The position numbers and the translations under genes were made by a program. From Methylobacterium tardum (GTDB lineage Bacteria; Pseudomonadota; Alphaproteobacteria; Rhizobiales; Beijerinckiaceae): DNA of 64,000 nt. The notes under the pieces are model-generated. The model saw nothing but the letters and a program-made list of their open reading frames with translations. It made no database searches and was not told the origin of the DNA. The stretch lies in assembly GCF_023546765.1 (NCBI RefSeq), contig NZ_CP097484.1, forward strand, positions 1,181,501 through 1,245,500, in the 5' to 3' direction. Shown piece by piece: positions 47,800-58,023 of this stretch; position 1 is the first letter of the stretch; every line of letters begins with the position of its first letter.

Positions 47800-48841
47800 C
47801 CGGGTCTCCACGGCGATCCGGGTCGAGAACGTCTCGAAGACCTTCGACACGGCCGCCGTGCTGCACGATTTGTCCCTGGACGTGCGGGCGGGCGAGCTGA
47901 TCGGGCTGCTCGGTCCCTCGGGCTCGGGCAAGACGACGCTGCTGCGGATCATCGCCGGGCTCGACGCGCCGGACCGGGGCCGGATCCTGTTCGGGGGCGA
48001 CGACGCCACGGGCCTGCCCGTGCAGGAGCGGGCGGTGGGCTTCGTGTTCCAGCACTACGCCCTGTTCAAGCACATGAGCGTCGCCGACAACATCGCCTAT
48101 GGGCTGAACGCGCGCCGCCGCGCCGACCGGCCGGCCAAGGCCGAGATCAAGCGCCGGGTCGGCGACCTGCTCGACCTGATCCGGCTCTCAGGCTTCGGCG
48201 ACCGCTACCCGTCGCAGCTCTCCGGCGGGCAGCGCCAGCGCGTCGCGCTCGCCCGGGCGCTCGCGGTCGAGCCGCGGGTGCTGCTGCTCGACGAGCCGTT
48301 CGGGGCGCTGGACGCCCAAGTCCGCAAGGACCTGCGCCGCTGGCTGCGCGAGATCCACGACCGCACCGGCCAGACCACGATCTTCGTGACCCACGACCAG
48401 GACGAGGCCCTGGAGCTGTCCGACCGCGTGGCCGTGCTCGACCGGGGCCGCCTGGAACAGGTCGGCACCCCCGACGAGGTCCAGGAGAACCCGGCCTCGG
48501 CGACGGTCATGAAATTCCTCGGCGATTCCGTCGAGGTGGAGGCGATCGCCGAGGGCGGGCGCGTCCTGGTGCGCGGTCGCGAGACGCCGGTCACCGCGCC
48601 GGCCGGGATCATCGGCCCGGTGAAGCTCTACGTGCGGCCCTGGCAGCTGCAGCTCGCCGAGCCCGAATCCGCGCACCTGTCCGGCACCGTGCGCAGCTCG
48701 TACCGGTCCCAGGGGCGCCAGCGGATCGAGGTGGCCGACGCCGAGGGGCGGGTGCTCGCCGTGGAGGACTTCGACGGCATCCGCTACCCCGCCGGTCACC
48801 CGGTCGGCCTGCGGATCAACGGCGGGCACGTGTTCGGGTGA
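47669..48841 (+). CDS. cysA: Sulfate ABC transporter ATP-binding protein CysA
   Basis: The core begins at about 47816 ([10 protein letters not shown]). [11 protein letters not shown] is Walker [17 protein letters not shown] the signature, [11 protein letters not shown]alker B and [11 protein letters not shown] the H-loop, followed by a C-terminal regulatory domain. The only ATG in frame is at 47669; it adds about 49 Ser/Pro-rich residues encoded inside cysW and gives 390 residues, longer than usual. Either translation begins from an unusual codon near 47800, or a base is missing upstream. CysA hydrolyses ATP to drive sulfate import. Confidence 0.88.
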   Translation: MSTTSSPHSPSLRSSPSLPSSPSSSNPPSNGASQATSRTAGLTDRVSTAIRVENVSKTFDTAAVLHDLSLDVRAGELIGLLGPSGSGKTTLLRIIAGLDAPDRGRILFGGDDATGLPVQERAVGFVFQHYALFKHMSVADNIAYGLNARRRADRPAKAEIKRRVGDLLDLIRLSGFGDRYPSQLSGGQRQRVALARALAVEPRVLLLDEPFGALDAQVRKDLRRWLREIHDRTGQTTIFVTHDQDEALELSDRVAVLDRGRLEQVGTPDEVQENPASATVMKFLGDSVEVEAIAEGGRVLVRGRETPVTAPAGIIGPVKLYVRPWQLQLAEPESAHLSGTVRSSYRSQGRQRIEVADAEGRVLAVEDFDGIRYPAGHPVGLRINGGHVFG

Positions 48842-48880
48842 GGCTCGCCAGCGGCCGCGCAGCATCCTAGGCTCCCGACC

Positions 48881-49930
48881 ATGACCGTACCGAGTCGCGA
48901 ACCCGCCGCCGACGTGCTGACCGCCATCGGCCAGACGCCGCTGATCCGCCTGCGCCGCGCCTCCGAGGAGACCGGCTGCACCATCTACGGCAAGGCCGAG
49001 TTCCTGAATCCCGGGCTGTCGGTGAAGGACCGTGCCGCGCTCTCCATCGTGCGGGACGCGGAGGCGAAGGGCCTGATCCGTCCGGGCGGCACGATCGTCG
49101 AGGGCACCGCCGGCAACACCGGCATCGGCCTCGCCCTGGTGGCCTCGGTGCGCGGCTACCGGACGCTGATCGTCATCCCGGTCACCCAGTCCGAGGAGAA
49201 GAAGCAGACGCTGCGGCTCGCGGGCGCCCGGCTGGTCGAGGTCCCGGCCGTGCCCTTCGCCAACCCGAACAATTACGTCCACGTGGCAAGGCGGCTCGCC
49301 GAGAAGCTCGCTGCCACCGAGCCGGCAGGCGCCTTCTTCGCCGACCAGTTCGACAACGTCGCCAACCGGCAGGCGCATTTGGACGGCACCGGCCCGGAGA
49401 TCTGGGCGCAGACCGGCGGCCGGGTCGACGGCTTTGTCTGCGCGGCCGGAACCGGCGGCACGCTCGCCGGCACCGCCGAGGCCCTGCGCGCCCGGAATCC
49501 GCAGGTGCGGATCGCGCTCTCCGATCCGGAAGGCTCGGCCCTCTACGCGCATTACACGACCGGAACGCTGAAGGCCGAGGGCTCCTCGATCACCGAAGGC
49601 ATCGGCCAGGGGCGGATCACCCGCAACCTCGAGGGCTTCACCCCCGATCGCGCCTTCCGGATCCCGGACCGCGAGGCCCTCGACATCGTCTTCGGCCTGA
49701 TGCGCGAGGAAGGGCTGTCGCTGGGCGGGTCGTCGGGCATCAACGTCGCCGGAGCGATCCGGCTGGCGCGGGACCTCGGGCCCGGCCACACGATCGTGAC
49801 GATCCTCTGCGACGGGGCGGCGCGCTACGCCTCCAAGCTGTTCAATCCGGCCTTCCTCACCGAGCGCAACCTGCCGGTGCCGGGCTGGCTCGACGCGCCG
49901 GAGGCGGCCCTGCCGGACTGGCACGCTTGA
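48881..49930 (+). CDS. cysK: Cysteine synthase A-like PLP enzyme (O-acetylserine sulfhydrylase)
   Basis: The 349-residue enzyme has the Schiff-base lysine in LNPGLSVKDRAA (Lys49), GTAGNTGIGLALV for substrate carboxylate, AGTGGTLAGTAEAL for PLP phosphate, and GGSSGINVAGAIRLA near the end. It makes cysteine from O-acetylserine and sulfide. It lies 39 bases after cysA, so import and fixation of sulfur are grouped. The sequence EGSALYAHYT is of the Cys-synthase A-like group seen in alphaproteobacteria. Confidence 0.9.
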   Translation: MTVPSREPAADVLTAIGQTPLIRLRRASEETGCTIYGKAEFLNPGLSVKDRAALSIVRDAEAKGLIRPGGTIVEGTAGNTGIGLALVASVRGYRTLIVIPVTQSEEKKQTLRLAGARLVEVPAVPFANPNNYVHVARRLAEKLAATEPAGAFFADQFDNVANRQAHLDGTGPEIWAQTGGRVDGFVCAAGTGGTLAGTAEALRARNPQVRIALSDPEGSALYAHYTTGTLKAEGSSITEGIGQGRITRNLEGFTPDRAFRIPDREALDIVFGLMREEGLSLGGSSGINVAGAIRLARDLGPGHTIVTILCDGAARYASKLFNPAFLTERNLPVPGWLDAPEAALPDWHA

Positions 49931-49978
49931 GGCCGGCGGCCGCATCCGGACTTTTCACACAAAAGCTTGGCTGGGCGT

Positions 49979-50004
49979 TGAACGGAACGGATTGTCGCAG
50001 CGTT
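49979..50004 (+). promoter_or_regulatory. Sigma-EcfG-like promoter before the DUF3309 gene
   Basis: TGAAC-N17-CGTT differs by one base from the alphaproteobacterial general-stress consensus GGAAC-N16/17-CGTT. It lies 47 bases before the start codon of the DUF3309 gene. Confidence 0.45.
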
Positions 50005-50050
50005 TGAACGGTCACGCTCGCATCAGCGCAGCCGTTCGGAGAGCCCGACC

Positions 50051-50206
50051 ATGTCCCTCGTCACCATCCTGCTCATCATCCTGATCATCCTGGCCTTCGG
50101 CGGCGGCGGCTTCCTCGGCGGCGGTGCGTATCGCGGTCCCGGCTTCGGCCTCGGCGGCATCCTGCTGATCGTGCTGATCGTGCTGCTGGTCACCGGCCGG
50201 CTGTAA
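50051..50206 (+). CDS. DUF3309 family small membrane peptide
   Basis: The 51-residue protein is MSLVTILLIILIILAFGGGG at the start and ILLIVLIVLLVTGRL at the end, with a Gly-rich middle. It has two hydrophobic segments. DUF3309 peptides are widespread in alphaproteobacteria and often stress-induced; the promoter upstream fits that. Function unknown. Confidence 0.8.
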   Translation: MSLVTILLIILIILAFGGGGFLGGGAYRGPGFGLGGILLIVLIVLLVTGRL

Positions 50207-50258
50207 GCCCGAGCCCGATCTTGAGCGGATGGGCGTCGGCTCGCCGACGCGGGTCCGC

Positions 50259-51731
50259 TCAGCGGCAGGTGATCGCCACGACGGCGGGCGCGACCGCGCC
50301 GGGACCACCATCCCGGCGCGGCGTCGCCGCGGAGAGGCCCTGGGCCGCCAGGAAGGCCGCGACGGCCCGCGCCGGCACCAGCGGCAGGCGCGCAGGCGGC
50401 ACCACCCCGGCGACCCGCCGCGGCGCCGCGGGATAGCGCGCGACGAGTCCGACGAGGGCCCCCGACCGGTCGAGCACCGGCGCACCGCCGGATCCCGGCT
50501 GGAGCGCGGCGATCACATCCCCGCCCCGCGCCTCGCCGGGCGCGGCCTGGACCCCGTCCGGGCCCGGCGCGAGGGCGATCAGGCTCTCCTCAGTGCCGAC
50601 GGGATCGGTCCGGATCGCAGGCTGGAGCGGGGCAGGGGCACCGGAAATTTCGAGGAGGGCGAGGCCCGCGGAATCGGTGGCGAGCACCCGCGCCGGCGCC
50701 GACCCGATCCGGGGCTGGGCGCAGCCCTCCAGCACCGCGGCGGCGGTCAGCACGCGTCCCGGCGCCACCGTGAGACCCGCGCCCGACGCCGGAGCGGACG
50801 ACAGGCTCGCCGGCTTCAGGGGTGCCGCGGCCTGCGGCGAGGGTGCCGGGTTGCCGGCAGCGCGGGTCGCCGGCGCCGATCCCGGGCCTGCCGGGATCTG
50901 AGCGGCCGGCGCCACGGCCGAGTCCGGAAACGGCACGAAGGCGTTCGCCACGGCGATGACGAGCCGGTCGACCTCCGGCGCCAGGGCGCGGTCGTAGCCG
51001 AGCAGGAAGCCGCGCACGCCCTCCGGTCCGGCGGCATAGCGGATGTAGGACAATCCCGGCCCGGTCTCGGCGGTGACCACCACGGCGTCGGGCCGCCGCA
51101 GCTTGTAGGTCACCTTGCGGCCGGGGAGCGGCGCGGTAGCCTTCTCGAACAGGGTGTCTAGGGTCTCGGTCCCCGGCGGGAAGACGCGGGATTCCAGGGT
51201 CACGCGGCCGTCCTGGCTCTGCCAGCGGGTTCCGGAGGGCAGGGCGGTGCGCTTCGCCAGCAGGCGCTCGGGCACCCCCATCAGGGCACCGGTGCCGGGA
51301 TCGACCGAGACGCGGAAGCGCGCCGCGCTCCTCGCCGCCGCGCCAGCGGCGAGCAGCGCCGCCCGGACGCGCGGATCGAGAGGATCGGCCCCGCCGGTCC
51401 GGGCGCCGTAGGCGTTGAGCGCCTCGAAGGTCCGGCGCCCGAAGGCCCCCGACACCACGGCGTTGAAGTCACCGGTCCAGACCAGGGCGTCCTGGACCGC
51501 CTTGCGCTCGGCTTCCGGCAGCGCCTCGAAGGTCACCTTCGCGGCCTCGAAGGCGGGATCGGTCGGAGCCGCCGGCGCCGGCCTCGGTGCGGCCCGGGCC
51601 GGCACCGGCCGATCCTGAGCCTGAACCGGCAGGCTGCCGAAGCCGATCAGGATCGCGAGCGATGCCCCACACCGGGAGCGGCCGCGCGACGCGCCCGGAG
51701 GCCGACACCGCGACGAGTCACCCGAATCCAT
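50259..51731 (-). CDS. Exported protein with peptidoglycan-binding-like and degenerate trypsin-like domains
   Basis: The 490-residue protein has an N-terminal signal (QAQ near residue 39). Residues about 65-115 resemble a peptidoglycan-binding helical domain (FEALPEAERKAVQDAL, FGRRTFEALNAYG). The C-terminal 170 residues follow a trypsin-like order (VLTAAAVLEGC, then SAGLALLEI, then GSGGAPVLDRSGALVG). The His and Asp of the triad are replaced (A and G), leaving only the serine loop. It is likely a binding or regulatory pseudo-protease in the periplasm. Confidence 0.6.
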   Translation of the reverse strand: MDSGDSSRCRPPGASRGRSRCGASLAILIGFGSLPVQAQDRPVPARAAPRPAPAAPTDPAFEAAKVTFEALPEAERKAVQDALVWTGDFNAVVSGAFGRRTFEALNAYGARTGGADPLDPRVRAALLAAGAAARSAARFRVSVDPGTGALMGVPERLLAKRTALPSGTRWQSQDGRVTLESRVFPPGTETLDTLFEKATAPLPGRKVTYKLRRPDAVVVTAETGPGLSYIRYAAGPEGVRGFLLGYDRALAPEVDRLVIAVANAFVPFPDSAVAPAAQIPAGPGSAPATRAAGNPAPSPQAAAPLKPASLSSAPASGAGLTVAPGRVLTAAAVLEGCAQPRIGSAPARVLATDSAGLALLEISGAPAPLQPAIRTDPVGTEESLIALAPGPDGVQAAPGEARGGDVIAALQPGSGGAPVLDRSGALVGLVARYPAAPRRVAGVVPPARLPLVPARAVAAFLAAQGLSAATPRRDGGPGAVAPAVVAITCR

Positions 51732-51926
51732 CTCCGCCCCCCGACCGTCGTCGTCCCGATCCTGGCAGAGGCCGCAGCGGCAGGCCAGATCAAACCGCCT
51801 CTCCGCCCCGGTGCGCCCGGAGCGGCAATGCGCTACAGGGCGGATGTCCGGCCCTGGGCGGCAGCCGGATTGCCGGATCGGTCGACCGGCCACGCGAGGC
51901 CGCCCCGGTTCGACGCGGAGCCCGGC

Positions 51927-52103
51927 ATGAGCGACTCGAACAATACCTTCAAGAAGGCGCCCAAGCGCAAGCCCACCAAGGGCAAGAGCATCAGCGTCTC
52001 TCCGGAGATGCGGCAGGCCTATGCCGACCTGATCCAGCAGCGCGCGGACAAGGAGGAGGTCTACGGCCGCCATCTGCCGCAGGACGAGTCGCGCCGGCGA
52101 TAA
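51927..52103 (+). CDS. Small basic protein, unknown function
   Basis: The 58-residue protein has a Lys-rich start (FKKAPKRKPTKGKSIS) followed by a helix SPEMRQAYADLIQQRADKEE. It starts at 51927; an upstream in-frame ATG would add 33 residues. No family recognised. It is divergent from the pseudo-protease gene. Confidence 0.55.
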   Translation: MSDSNNTFKKAPKRKPTKGKSISVSPEMRQAYADLIQQRADKEEVYGRHLPQDESRRR

Positions 52104-52139
52104 CCGACAGACGGCGATCGTCCCGGCAGGGCCGTCCGC

Positions 52140-52439
52140 TCAGCGCTTGCGCACGAATTCGGTGCGCAGCACCAAGCCCTTGATGGTGTCGTGGCGGCAG
52201 TCGATCTCCTCCGGGTCGTCCGTGAGCCGGATCGACCGGATGACCGTGCCCTGCTTCAGGGTCTGGTTCGCGCCCTTGACCTTGAGGTCCTTGATCAGCG
52301 TGACCGAATCGCCGTCGGCCAGGGCGTTGCCGGCCGCGTCGCGGACGGCAATCGTCTCGAGGGCCGTGGCCGCGGAGCCGGGCGGGAGCCATTCGCCCGT
52401 CGCCTCGTCGTAGACGTAAGCCTCGTCGTCGCCGCTCAA
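52140..52439 (-). CDS. PhnA/YjdM-family protein
   Basis: The 99-residue protein, TTG start at 52439, carries the PhnA domain: GDSVTLIKDLKVKGANQTLK and GTVIRSIRLTDD and CRHDTIKGLVLRTEFVRK. The zinc-ribbon that often precedes it is missing. Despite the name, PhnA has no shown role in phosphonate breakdown here. It converges on the small basic gene with 36 bases between. Confidence 0.75.
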   Translation of the reverse strand: MSGDDEAYVYDEATGEWLPPGSAATALETIAVRDAAGNALADGDSVTLIKDLKVKGANQTLKQGTVIRSIRLTDDPEEIDCRHDTIKGLVLRTEFVRKR

Positions 52440-52609
52440 ATCCGTGCCCCCATTTCGGATCGGGGCCGGGTCCTGTCAGGATCTCGTGGGCCCGTCATCC
52501 GCGCGTCCCGGCACACCGAACCGGTCGCCGAGTCGGCGCGGGACGCCGGGAGCTTAGCCGATCGGGCCGGCCCCACGCGAGAGCGGCGGGGCCGGCCCGA
52601 CGGAGTGCC

Positions 52610-53895
52610 TTACCGCTTGAGCGGACCGGCCTCGATCACGTCCTCGACCGTGCGCAGGCCGGCGCGGGGCGAGTTGACGAGGCAGGCCATGTTGCCCGGC
52701 GGGTGCTGGTTCTTCCACATCTTGGTGTGGGCCTGGGGGATCTTGTCCCAGGGGAAGACCTCGCTCATGCACGGGTCGATCCGCTGGTCGAGCACGAACT
52801 GGTTCGCCGCCGAAGCCTGCTTGAGGTGGGCGAAGTGCGAACCCTGGATGCGCTTCTGCCGCATCCAGACGTAGCGGGCGTCGAAGGTGATGTTGAAGCC
52901 GGTCGTGCCGGCGCAGAACACCACCATGCCGCCGCGCTTCACCACCAGCGCAGAGACTGGGAAGGTCGCCTCGCCGGGATGCTCGAACACGATGTCGACA
53001 TCCTGCTTGCCGGTGATGTCCCAGATCGCCTTGCCGAACTTCCGCGCCTCCTTGGTCCAGGCGTGGAACTCGGGGCTGTTGACCTTCGGCAGCTGGCCCC
53101 AGCAGTCGAAGTCCTTGCGGTTGATGACGCCCTTGGCGCCGAGGCTCATGACGTAGTCGCGCTTCGACTCGTCCGAGATCACCGCGATTGCGTTGGCGCC
53201 GGAGGCCGCGCAGAGCTGCACGCCGAACACGCCGAGGCCGCCGGAGGCGCCCCAGATCAACACGTTCTGGCCCGGCTTCACCGTGTGCGGCGCGTGGCCG
53301 AACAGCATGCGGTAGGCGGTGGCCAGCGTCAGCGTGTAGCAGGCCGCCTCCTCCCAGGTGAGGTGCTTGGGCCGCGTCATCAGCTGGCGGGACTGCACCC
53401 GGCAGAACTGCGCGAAGGAGCCGTCCCCGGTCTCGTAGCCCCAGATGCGCTGCGAGGGCGAGAGCATCGGGTCGCCGCCGTTGCACTCCTCGTCGTCGCC
53501 GTCGTCGCGGTTGCAGTGGACGATGACCTCGTCGCCGACCTTCCAGCGCTTCACCTTGGAGCCGACCTTCCAGACGATGCCGGAGGCGTCGGAGCCCGCG
53601 ATGTGGTACTCGCCCTTGTGGACGTCGAAGGGCGAGATCGGCTCGCCGAGGCCGGCCCAGACGCCGTTGTAGTTGACGCCCGCGGCCATGACGTAGACCA
53701 GCACCTCGTCGTCGCCGATCTCCCAGACCGGCAGCACCTCGAGCTGGTGGGACTGCTCCGGGGTCCGTGCCGCTCGCGCCGGATCGCCCAGGCATACATC
53801 TTGGCCGGCACATGACCCAGCGGCGGGATTTCACCCATCTCGTAGAGGTCCTTGACCTCCCCGCCCGTCGGACTGATCGCAGCGCTCGCCGCCAT
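52610..53895 (-). CDS. ccr: Crotonyl-CoA carboxylase/reductase (apparent frameshift at 53760-53763)
   Basis: The key enzyme of the ethylmalonyl-CoA pathway makes ethylmalonyl-CoA from crotonyl-CoA, CO2 and NADPH. It is about 428 residues when corrected. N-terminus DLYEMGEIPPLGHVPAKMYA; AGVNYNGVWAGLGEP; GASGGLGVFGVQLC for NADPH binding; FEHPGEATFPVS; all typical. The first 44 residues lie in a different frame from the rest; one C is missing from a run (gggg on the plus strand at 53760-53763). A strong GAGGAG precedes the start. With katA and ecm it forms the well-known cluster. Confidence 0.9.
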
Positions 53896-54012
53896 CTCGC
53901 TCTCCTCTCGTCCCGCGTGTTGCTCACGGCCGCGGTTCTCCCTCGCGCTATAGCGGCGATGCTTGAGGCCTCCAAGTGGGTCGAAAGTCGAAAGCCGATG
54001 GTTTCCGGCATG

Positions 54013-54040
54013 AAAAAGGCGCCGGCACAGGGCCGGCGCC
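54013..54040 (-). terminator. Intrinsic terminator of katA
   Basis: On the minus strand GGCGCCGGC / GCCGGCGCC is followed by TTTTT. It lies about 40 bases after the katA stop. Confidence 0.9.
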
Positions 54041-54076
54041 CACGTATTCAAATTCGGCTTTTCGAACGACCAAGTA

Positions 54077-55549
54077 TTATTCGGCGGCCGCCTTGCCGGT
54101 CTCGATCCCGAGACCTTCCGCGACGCCCCGCCCAAAGTCTGGGTGGACTTTATACCAGTGGCCGATCATCCGCTCCTGGATATGACGCGGCGAGTCGCCC
54201 ATCGAGGTGACGATGTTCTTCACCAGGCGCTGGTGGGCGCCCTCGCCGAGCACCTTCGACCACAGGTCCCGCGGCTGGCCGTAGAGATCCGCGTCGTCGT
54301 TGGGCCAGCCGTACCGGGCGGCGTCGCCCCGGATCCGGAGCGGCGGCTCGGCGAAGGACGGATCCTCGACGGGCCCGCCGAACGAGTTCGGCTGATAATC
54401 GACCTGCGCGCCGTGGTTGCCGTCGGTGCGCATCGCGCCGTCGCGGTGGTAGGTCTGGACCCTGGCGTTCCGGGCCTGGTTCACCGGGATCTGGTGGTAA
54501 TTCACCCCGAGCCGGTACCGGTGAGCGTCCGCGTACGACAGGATGCGGTTCTGGAGCATCTTGTCCGGCGAGAAGCCGATGCCGGGCACGACGTTCGACG
54601 GCTCGAAGGCCGATTGCTCGATCTCCGCGAAGTAGTTCTCCGGGTTCCGGTTCAGCTCCATCTCGCCGATCTCGATCAGCGGGTAGTCGCCGTGCGGCCA
54701 GACCTTGGTCAGGTCGAACGGGTTGATGCGGTAGGTGTCGGCGTCCAGCTCGGGCATGATCTGAACCTTCACCGCCCATTTCGGGAAGTCGCCGGCCTCG
54801 ATCGCCGAGGACAGGTCGGCGGACGAGTAATCCGGGTCCGTGCCGGCGAGCGCGTCGGCCTCGTCGGCGGACAGGTTCTGGATGCCCTGCTTGGTGTGGA
54901 AGTGGAACTTCACCCAGGAGCGCTCACCCTTCTCGTTCCAGAGCGAGAAGGTGTGCGAGCCGTAGCCGTTCATGAAGCGCGCCGATTTCGGCGTGCCGCG
55001 ATCGCTGTACAGGATCATGACCTGGTGGATTGCCTCCGGCGACAGGCCCCAGAAATCCCAGCGGCGCCAGTGCGGCTTGAGATGCGTGCGCGGATCGCGC
55101 TTCTGCGTGCGGATGAAGTCCGAGAACTTGATCGCGTCGCGCACGAAGAAGATCGGCGTGTTGTTGCCGACGAGGTCCCAGTTGCCCTCGTCGGTGTAGA
55201 ACTTGAGGGCGAAGCCGCGCGGGTCGCGGACGGTGTCGGCGGAGCCGGACTCGCCGCCCACCGTCGAGAAGCGGGCGACCATCGGCACGTCCTTGCCGAC
55301 CTCGGTCAGGACCTTGGCGCGGGTGTACGCGGCGAGCGACTTGGTCAGCCGGAACGTCCCGTAGGCGCCGTAGCCCTTGGCGTGCACCACTCGCTCCGGG
55401 ATCCGCTCCCGATTGAAATGGGCCATCTTCTCGATGAGGTGGTAATCCTGCATCAGCACCGGCCCGCGGGAGCCGGCGGTGAGCGAGTTCTGGTTGTCGG
55501 AGATCGGGTTGCCGAACGCGGTCGTGAGACGCGGGCTCTGGTCGGCCAT
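54077..55549 (-). CDS. katA: Catalase, small-subunit monofunctional heme type
   Basis: The 490-residue enzyme has the catalytic histidine in [12 protein letters not shown], the asparagine in [12 protein letters not shown], and the heme tyrosine in [14 protein letters not shown]. It removes hydrogen peroxide, useful in methylotrophic growth. AAGGAGCG precedes the start at 55549; a longer frame upstream lacks family similarity. It lies between ccr and ecm, divergent from the latter. Confidence 0.97.
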   Translation of the reverse strand: MADQSPRLTTAFGNPISDNQNSLTAGSRGPVLMQDYHLIEKMAHFNRERIPERVVHAKGYGAYGTFRLTKSLAAYTRAKVLTEVGKDVPMVARFSTVGGESGSADTVRDPRGFALKFYTDEGNWDLVGNNTPIFFVRDAIKFSDFIRTQKRDPRTHLKPHWRRWDFWGLSPEAIHQVMILYSDRGTPKSARFMNGYGSHTFSLWNEKGERSWVKFHFHTKQGIQNLSADEADALAGTDPDYSSADLSSAIEAGDFPKWAVKVQIMPELDADTYRINPFDLTKVWPHGDYPLIEIGEMELNRNPENYFAEIEQSAFEPSNVVPGIGFSPDKMLQNRILSYADAHRYRLGVNYHQIPVNQARNARVQTYHRDGAMRTDGNHGAQVDYQPNSFGGPVEDPSFAEPPLRIRGDAARYGWPNDDADLYGQPRDLWSKVLGEGAHQRLVKNIVTSMGDSPRHIQERMIGHWYKVHPDFGRGVAEGLGIETGKAAAE

Positions 55550-55872
55550 CGCGGTCGCTCCTTGTCGTTGAGGACGGGCGGGCGCAGGCGCGAACCGTGT
55601 TGCGCGCGATGCGATCGCTGGCGGCCCAACGCGCGGGTTCCCGATTGGAGCCATCGCGAAGTGTATCAGAGCTGACAATTCCGTGTGGGCGATGCGGCCG
55701 CGCGACACGCCTCAAATCGGGCTGTCCCGGCGGACAAGTTTTTTAAAGCCCGGCCGGGTGCTGCGGGGGCCTCTTGCACTTCTGTCCCGGATGACGGGCC
55801 GCCCGGCCTTCGCTACGGTGGCCGCAAGGCTGCGCCCCGCGCGCGGATACAAAGATCACACGGAGGCGAGGG
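55550..55872. other. Divergent promoter region between katA and ecm
   Basis: 323 bases without a gene. On the plus strand a 5-bp stem TGTCC-cggc-GGACA (55723-55736) followed by T6 is nested in a CGGGCT / AGCCCG pair, a terminator-like structure with no plus-strand gene before it. Promoter boxes are not clear to me. Confidence 0.4.
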
Positions 55873-57914
55873 ATGGCCGCAAGCGTCGCGGAGACCAAGA
55901 GCGACAAGTCTAGCCGCGACAAGCCCTGGATCATCCGCACCTATGCGGGGCACTCGACGGCCGCGGAATCGAACAAGCTCTATCGCGGAAACCTCGCCAA
56001 GGGCCAGACCGGCCTGTCGGTCGCCTTCGATCTGCCGACCCAGACCGGCTACGACCCCGACCACGAATTGTCCCGCGGCGAGGTCGGCAAGGTCGGCGTC
56101 TCGATCGCGCATCTCGGCGACATGCGGACCCTGTTCCAGGACATCCCGCTCGCCCAGATGAACACCTCGATGACGATCAACGCCACGGCCCCGTGGCTGC
56201 TGGCGCTCTACCTGGCGGTGGCCGAGGAGCAGGGCGCGCCGATCGCCGCCCTCCAGGGGACGACCCAGAACGACATCATCAAGGAATACCTGTCGCGCGG
56301 CACCTACGTGTTCCCGCCCGCGCCGTCCCTCCGGCTCACCAAGGACGTGATCCTGTTCACGACCAAGAACGTGCCGAAGTGGAACCCGATGAACGTCTGC
56401 TCCTACCACCTGCAGGAGGCGGGGGCGACGCCGGTCCAGGAGCTGTCCTACGCGCTGGCCATCGCCATCGCGGTGCTCGACACGGTGCGCGACGATCCGG
56501 ACTTCGACGCCGCAAGCTTCCCGGAGGTGTTCGGCCGGATCTCGTTCTTCGTGAACGCGGGCCTGCGGTTCGTCACCGAGATCTGCAAGATGCGGGCGTT
56601 CTCCGAGCTCTGGGACGAGATTGCCCGGGAGCGCTACGGCATCGACGACCCGAAGAAGCGCATTTTTCGATACGGTGTGCAGGTCAACAGCCTCGGACTG
56701 ACGGAACAGCAACCGGAAAACAACGTCCACCGCATCCTGATCGAGATGCTGGCGGTGACGCTCTCCAAGCGCGCCCGCGCCCGCGCGGTGCAGCTGCCGG
56801 CCTGGAACGAGGCGCTGGGCCTGCCGCGCCCCTGGGACCAGCAATGGTCGATGCGCATGCAGCAGATCCTGGCCTTCGAGACCGATCTGCTGGAATACGA
56901 CGACATCTTCGACGGCAGCCACGTGATCGAGGCTAAGGTCGAGGCGCTGAAGGTCGAGACCCGGGCCGAGCTGGAGCGGATCGGCGGCATCGGCGGCGCG
57001 GTCGCGGCGGTCGAGACCGGGGCGCTCAAGCGCGCGCTGGTGGAGTCGAACGCGCGCCGGATCTCGGCGATCGAGGCCGGCGAGCAGATCGTCGTCGGCG
57101 TCAACAAGTGGCAGCAGGGCGAGCCCTCGCCGCTGACCGCCGGGGAGGGGGCGATCTTCTCCGTCTCCGAGACGGTCGAGATGGAGGCGCAGAACCGCAT
57201 CCGCGAGTGGCGCGGCCGCCGCGACGAGAACGCCGTGGGCCGGCCCTCGACGCCCTGGAACAGGCGGCGCGCTCCGGCGCCAACATCATGCCGCCGTCGA
57301 TCGAGGCCGCGAAGGCCGGCGTTACCACCGGCGAGTGGGGGGCGCGCCTGCGCGCGGTGTTCGGCGAGTACCGGGCGCCCACCGGCGTGACCGTGGAGAC
57401 GATCTCGTCCGGCGCGGCCGAGGAGGCCAAGCTGCTGATCGCCGACCTCGGCGAGCGGCTCGGCGAGACGCCGAAGCTCGTGGTCGGCAAGCCCGGCCTC
57501 GACGGGCATTCCAACGGCGCCGAGCAGATCGCGCTCCGCGCCCGGGATGTCGGCTTCGACGTCACCTATGACGGCATCCGCCAGACCCCGGCCGAGATCG
57601 TCGCGAAGGCGAAGGAGACCGGCGCCCACGTGGTCGGCCTGTCGATCCTGTCCGGCTCCCACGTGCCGTTGGTGCGCGAGGTCCGGGCCAAGATGCGGGA
57701 AGCGGGGCTCGACCACGTCCCGGTTGTGGTCGGCGGCATTATCTCGCCCGAGGATGAGCTCGTCCTCAAGAATATGGGCGTGCGCGCCGTCTACACGCCG
57801 AAGGACTACGCCATCGACCAGATCATGGTCGGGCTCGCCAAGGTGGTGGAGAAGGGCCTAGAGCGCCGGGACGGCCCGTCGGAAAGCCTGCGCGCGGAGG
57901 CCCAGGTCTACTGA
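55873..57914 (+). CDS. ecm: Ethylmalonyl-CoA mutase, B12-dependent (apparent frameshift near 57243)
   Basis: The enzyme converts (2R)-ethylmalonyl-CoA to methylsuccinyl-CoA and is about 680 residues when corrected. TYAGHSTAAESNKLYRGNL and GLSVAFDLPTQTGYDPDHEL open the TIM-barrel. The C-terminal cobalamin domain has the histidine motif GKPGLDGHSNGAEQ. The Ecm-type substitutions (GHS at the Mcm GFS position) favour Ecm over methylmalonyl-CoA mutase. The frame breaks at GDENAVGR, with one G missing (ggccggccc for ggccgggccc). Start at 55873 gives the expected N-terminus. Confidence 0.9.
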
Positions 57915-58023
57915 GGGGCTGCGGTGCTCAAGTTGAATCGACTGCTAACGTCTCTCAAACAAGTTTAACCGTTCCCGGGTCATAACACCTTCGGTCCTCC
58001 TTCGGGACCGAGGGCGAAGTGAC

